From contig NZ_JBFEGG010000001.1 in assembly GCF_047228935.1 (NCBI RefSeq), positions 1,426,001 to 1,490,000 on the forward strand: a stretch of DNA of 64,000 nucleotides, in the 5' to 3' direction. Shown in pieces: positions 62,102 through 64,000 of this stretch. Made by a program: the position numbers and the translations under genes. Source of the DNA: Ornithinibacillus sp047228935 (GTDB taxonomy: Bacteria; Bacillota; Bacilli; Bacillales; Amphibacillaceae). Positions within the stretch are counted from its first letter, which is position 1, and each line of letters begins with the position of its first letter. The notes below the pieces were generated by a model that searched no databases, had not been told where the DNA came from, and worked only from the letters and a program-made list of their open reading frames with translations.

Positions 62102-63793
62102 TTATTTAAAAATGACTTGATTTTCTTCAATACGTTTTAAAGCACCTGGCTCTACTTCTTCAAGTGCACTTGCAGCTTCTTCTAATGCGACTTCATAATC
62201 ATAGTTTCTAAATAAGTTTTCCGCCTCTAGAAGTCTTGCTGCGAGTAATGGATACTTGCTACGATAACGGTTAGCATATTGAATTACTTGTTCTGTTAAA
62301 TTAGCTTGATCCAACATCACTTCTGTTTGCTCGATTAATAAATCAACTGCTGTCTTGGCTTGTGATAAGGATCGTTGCACTTCTGAAATATCTAGTGGAC
62401 TTTTCTCTAGCGTCTTTAACACATGATTGCTTTTCTCTAGAGCTTCATCCATCAAGTTCCATATGAAGTTTGGGACACCAGGAATATTACTCTTTTTAAT
62501 CCTACGGTTTGTTTCATTTATTTGCTCACGAATATCCGCTAACTTTTCTTTCGCTTCAATCTCGTCTTTACGTAGATTATAAACACTAATCTTAAAGTCA
62601 TTATGTTTTTCAAGAAGTTCCTCTACTTGATTAAAACCAGTCTCAAGATGGGACCTTAGTTCTGAATGTGGCGTATCTTCATCTTCTAATCCTTCCATCA
62701 CTTCATCATAAACTTTTTGCAGTTGAGCAATACTTTTTTCTAATGATAAATATTTTTCCATGTCTTGATCATCAAAATAATACGTCTGCTTTAAAGTATT
62801 AACTTCTGCTTTCGTTTCCTCAAAGGAAGCAGCGATTTCCTCAACTGATTTTTGATAACTAGAAACTTGGGTTTCCATATAGCTTTTGGCAATAGCTTCC
62901 TTTTCGAGAAGCTGATACATTTCTTGAATTCGCTCATCCATTTCTTTTCTTAAAGCCTTTACTTCTGAAGCTTGACCTTTTTCTAGAGCATTTACACAAT
63001 CAAGAAGACGTTGTTGATATCCTTGTAGCTCCTTTTCAAAGCCGAGATGATCAATGCGGAATCCCTCTTCTTTCATCTCTCTAATACCAGCATATAAATC
63101 ATCAATTTGTGAAGGGATATCTTGTTTACATGCTCTGTATATTTCTGGAAATTCTTCTATTTCTTCTTCAAATAAATTAAGTCTGTTTTTTAAGGATGTC
63201 ACCAGTTCTTTTGCATCTGTATAGTTTCCAGAATCAACTAGATCATGGTAATTGCCTAATAACTCACCTAGTTCATCAAGCTCAACTTCAAAACGAACCT
63301 CTGCCTTACCATATTGGAATCTATTTTGGGCAATTTTCTTACGTAAGTTTTTAATAGTTGGCTGAATATATTGTACCTCTTTACGACTTGTTTCCTCTGA
63401 ATCAACTAAATCATCAAGTTCAACGAGAATTTTATCAATATCCTTTTCAATTGCTTGTAAATTCTGCTCTGTTTTCCTTAGTATCTTCTTGGCTGTCGAG
63501 AACCGAAATCGATCTGCAGCCTCTTCTGCATCATATAAATACTCTTCTATATCTGGCAAATCTTTCGAAAGAATAAATTCCCATCGTTCCTTCCAAGATT
63601 CGAAACGTTCTTGCGTTTCACCAGATAAATTTAGCGCTTTTATTCTAGTAAGCTGAGCAGATACATTTCTGTTCATAACATCTAGTTTCCAGCTCTCAAG
63701 ACGATCAACAAAATCATATACTCTCTTTCGAAGAATAAGGCTTATAATGATTAGTGCGATTGCGACAAGTATTATTCCAATTATTATTTCCAT
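62102..63793 (-). CDS. ezrA: Septation ring formation regulator EzrA
   Basis: EzrA is a membrane-anchored negative regulator of FtsZ ring formation and a hub of the division complex. The 563-residue protein has an N-terminal membrane helix (IIIGIILVAIALIIISLIL), after which almost all is long, spectrin-like coiled coil; the family ends with a QNR patch, here as YANRYRSKYPLLAARLLEAE near 530. The ATG at 63793 has GGGGG 7 nt upstream. A single gene with its own terminator. Confidence 0.95.
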   Translation of the reverse strand: MEIIIGIILVAIALIIISLILRKRVYDFVDRLESWKLDVMNRNVSAQLTRIKALNLSGETQERFESWKERWEFILSKDLPDIEEYLYDAEEAADRFRFSTAKKILRKTEQNLQAIEKDIDKILVELDDLVDSEETSRKEVQYIQPTIKNLRKKIAQNRFQYGKAEVRFEVELDELGELLGNYHDLVDSGNYTDAKELVTSLKNRLNLFEEEIEEFPEIYRACKQDIPSQIDDLYAGIREMKEEGFRIDHLGFEKELQGYQQRLLDCVNALEKGQASEVKALRKEMDERIQEMYQLLEKEAIAKSYMETQVSSYQKSVEEIAASFEETKAEVNTLKQTYYFDDQDMEKYLSLEKSIAQLQKVYDEVMEGLEDEDTPHSELRSHLETGFNQVEELLEKHNDFKISVYNLRKDEIEAKEKLADIREQINETNRRIKKSNIPGVPNFIWNLMDEALEKSNHVLKTLEKSPLDISEVQRSLSQAKTAVDLLIEQTEVMLDQANLTEQVIQYANRYRSKYPLLAARLLEAENLFRNYDYEVALEEAASALEEVEPGALKRIEENQVIFK

Positions 63794-64000
63794 AATAAAG
63801 CCCCCTAAAAAATCAAAGCAGAAATTCCATCTATATAAATACAAAACAACAATAACATCATATATTGCTTATTTACTATAATCATTATAATACCATGTAT
63901 AAGCGATTTTTGGCTAAAAAAATCAATTAAAAACGAATTTTTTTGTCAAAAAATGTGCAATATTGTATTTCACGTACCTCTGCCTGTTTTTAAGAATAAA
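63794..64000. other. Region upstream of ezrA
   Basis: About 200 bp of very AT-rich sequence to the window edge. It should hold the ezrA promoter; no clear pair of hexamers and no gene are seen. Confidence 0.35.

Noticed and set aside
1..64000. CRISPR array, tRNA or rRNA genes
   Set aside because: No regularly spaced direct repeats and no tRNA or rRNA sequence were seen.

Overview
The window is a low-GC chromosome segment from an endospore-forming member of the Bacillaceae. The gene order (rplT-rpmI-infC, thrS, ytxC-dnaI-dnaB-nrdR, gapB, coaE-mutM-polA, phoR-phoP, mdh-icd-citZ, ytvI, fxsA, pyk-pfkA, accA-accD, malic enzyme, dnaE, ytrH-ytrI, nrnA, ytpI, ytoI, ytkL, ackA-ytxK, tpx, ytfJ-ytfI, ssp, thiI, nifZ, ezrA) is the one known from Bacillus subtilis. 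Sporulation genes (ytrH, ytrI, ytfJ, an alpha/beta SASP) and Gram-positive expression signals (L20 leader, T-box, strong Shine-Dalgarno sites) fit this. The species cannot be named from the sequence; a halotolerant Oceanobacillus/Virgibacillus-like relative is a guess. Almost all genes are on the minus strand, so the window reads from right to left.

Positions 1-2666 hold the end of an integrating element: an intact tyrosine recombinase and an overlapping second gene that runs off the left edge. It has inserted into ysdA (DUF1294), leaving only its first ~52 codons. Then come translation genes with an L20 leader and a T-box, replication and repair genes (dnaI, dnaB, polA, mutM, dnaE), the PhoPR two-component system, and a large block of central carbon metabolism (citrate synthase, isocitrate and malate dehydrogenases, pyruvate kinase, phosphofructokinase, acetyl-CoA carboxylase, malic enzyme, gluconeogenic GapB).

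The most unusual part is 40.3-49.8 kb, a type IVa pilus locus with pilO, pilN, pilM, prepilin peptidase, major pilin, pilC, pilT, pilB and three minor prepilin-like genes. It contains a retraction ATPase (PilT) and PilM/N/O, so it is not the comG competence machine. Directly upstream of the major pilin gene is a cyclic di-GMP class II riboswitch, a regulatory RNA best known from Clostridia, where one controls pilA1. The predicted major pilin has an EF-hand-type calcium loop, and a divergently transcribed prepilin carries a C-terminal repeat region that looks like a beta-solenoid. Together these suggest a c-di-GMP-switched, calcium-responsive surface pilus with a possible tip adhesin.

The right end (49.9-64 kb) returns to conserved housekeeping genes. 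Interspersed inverted repeats occur at 37.2 kb (one supplies the last codons of nrnA) and at 54.7 kb. Several genes use non-ATG starts (ATT in infC; TTG in accD, the prepilin peptidase and a minor prepilin; GTG in the malic enzyme, the GntR regulator and the universal stress protein).
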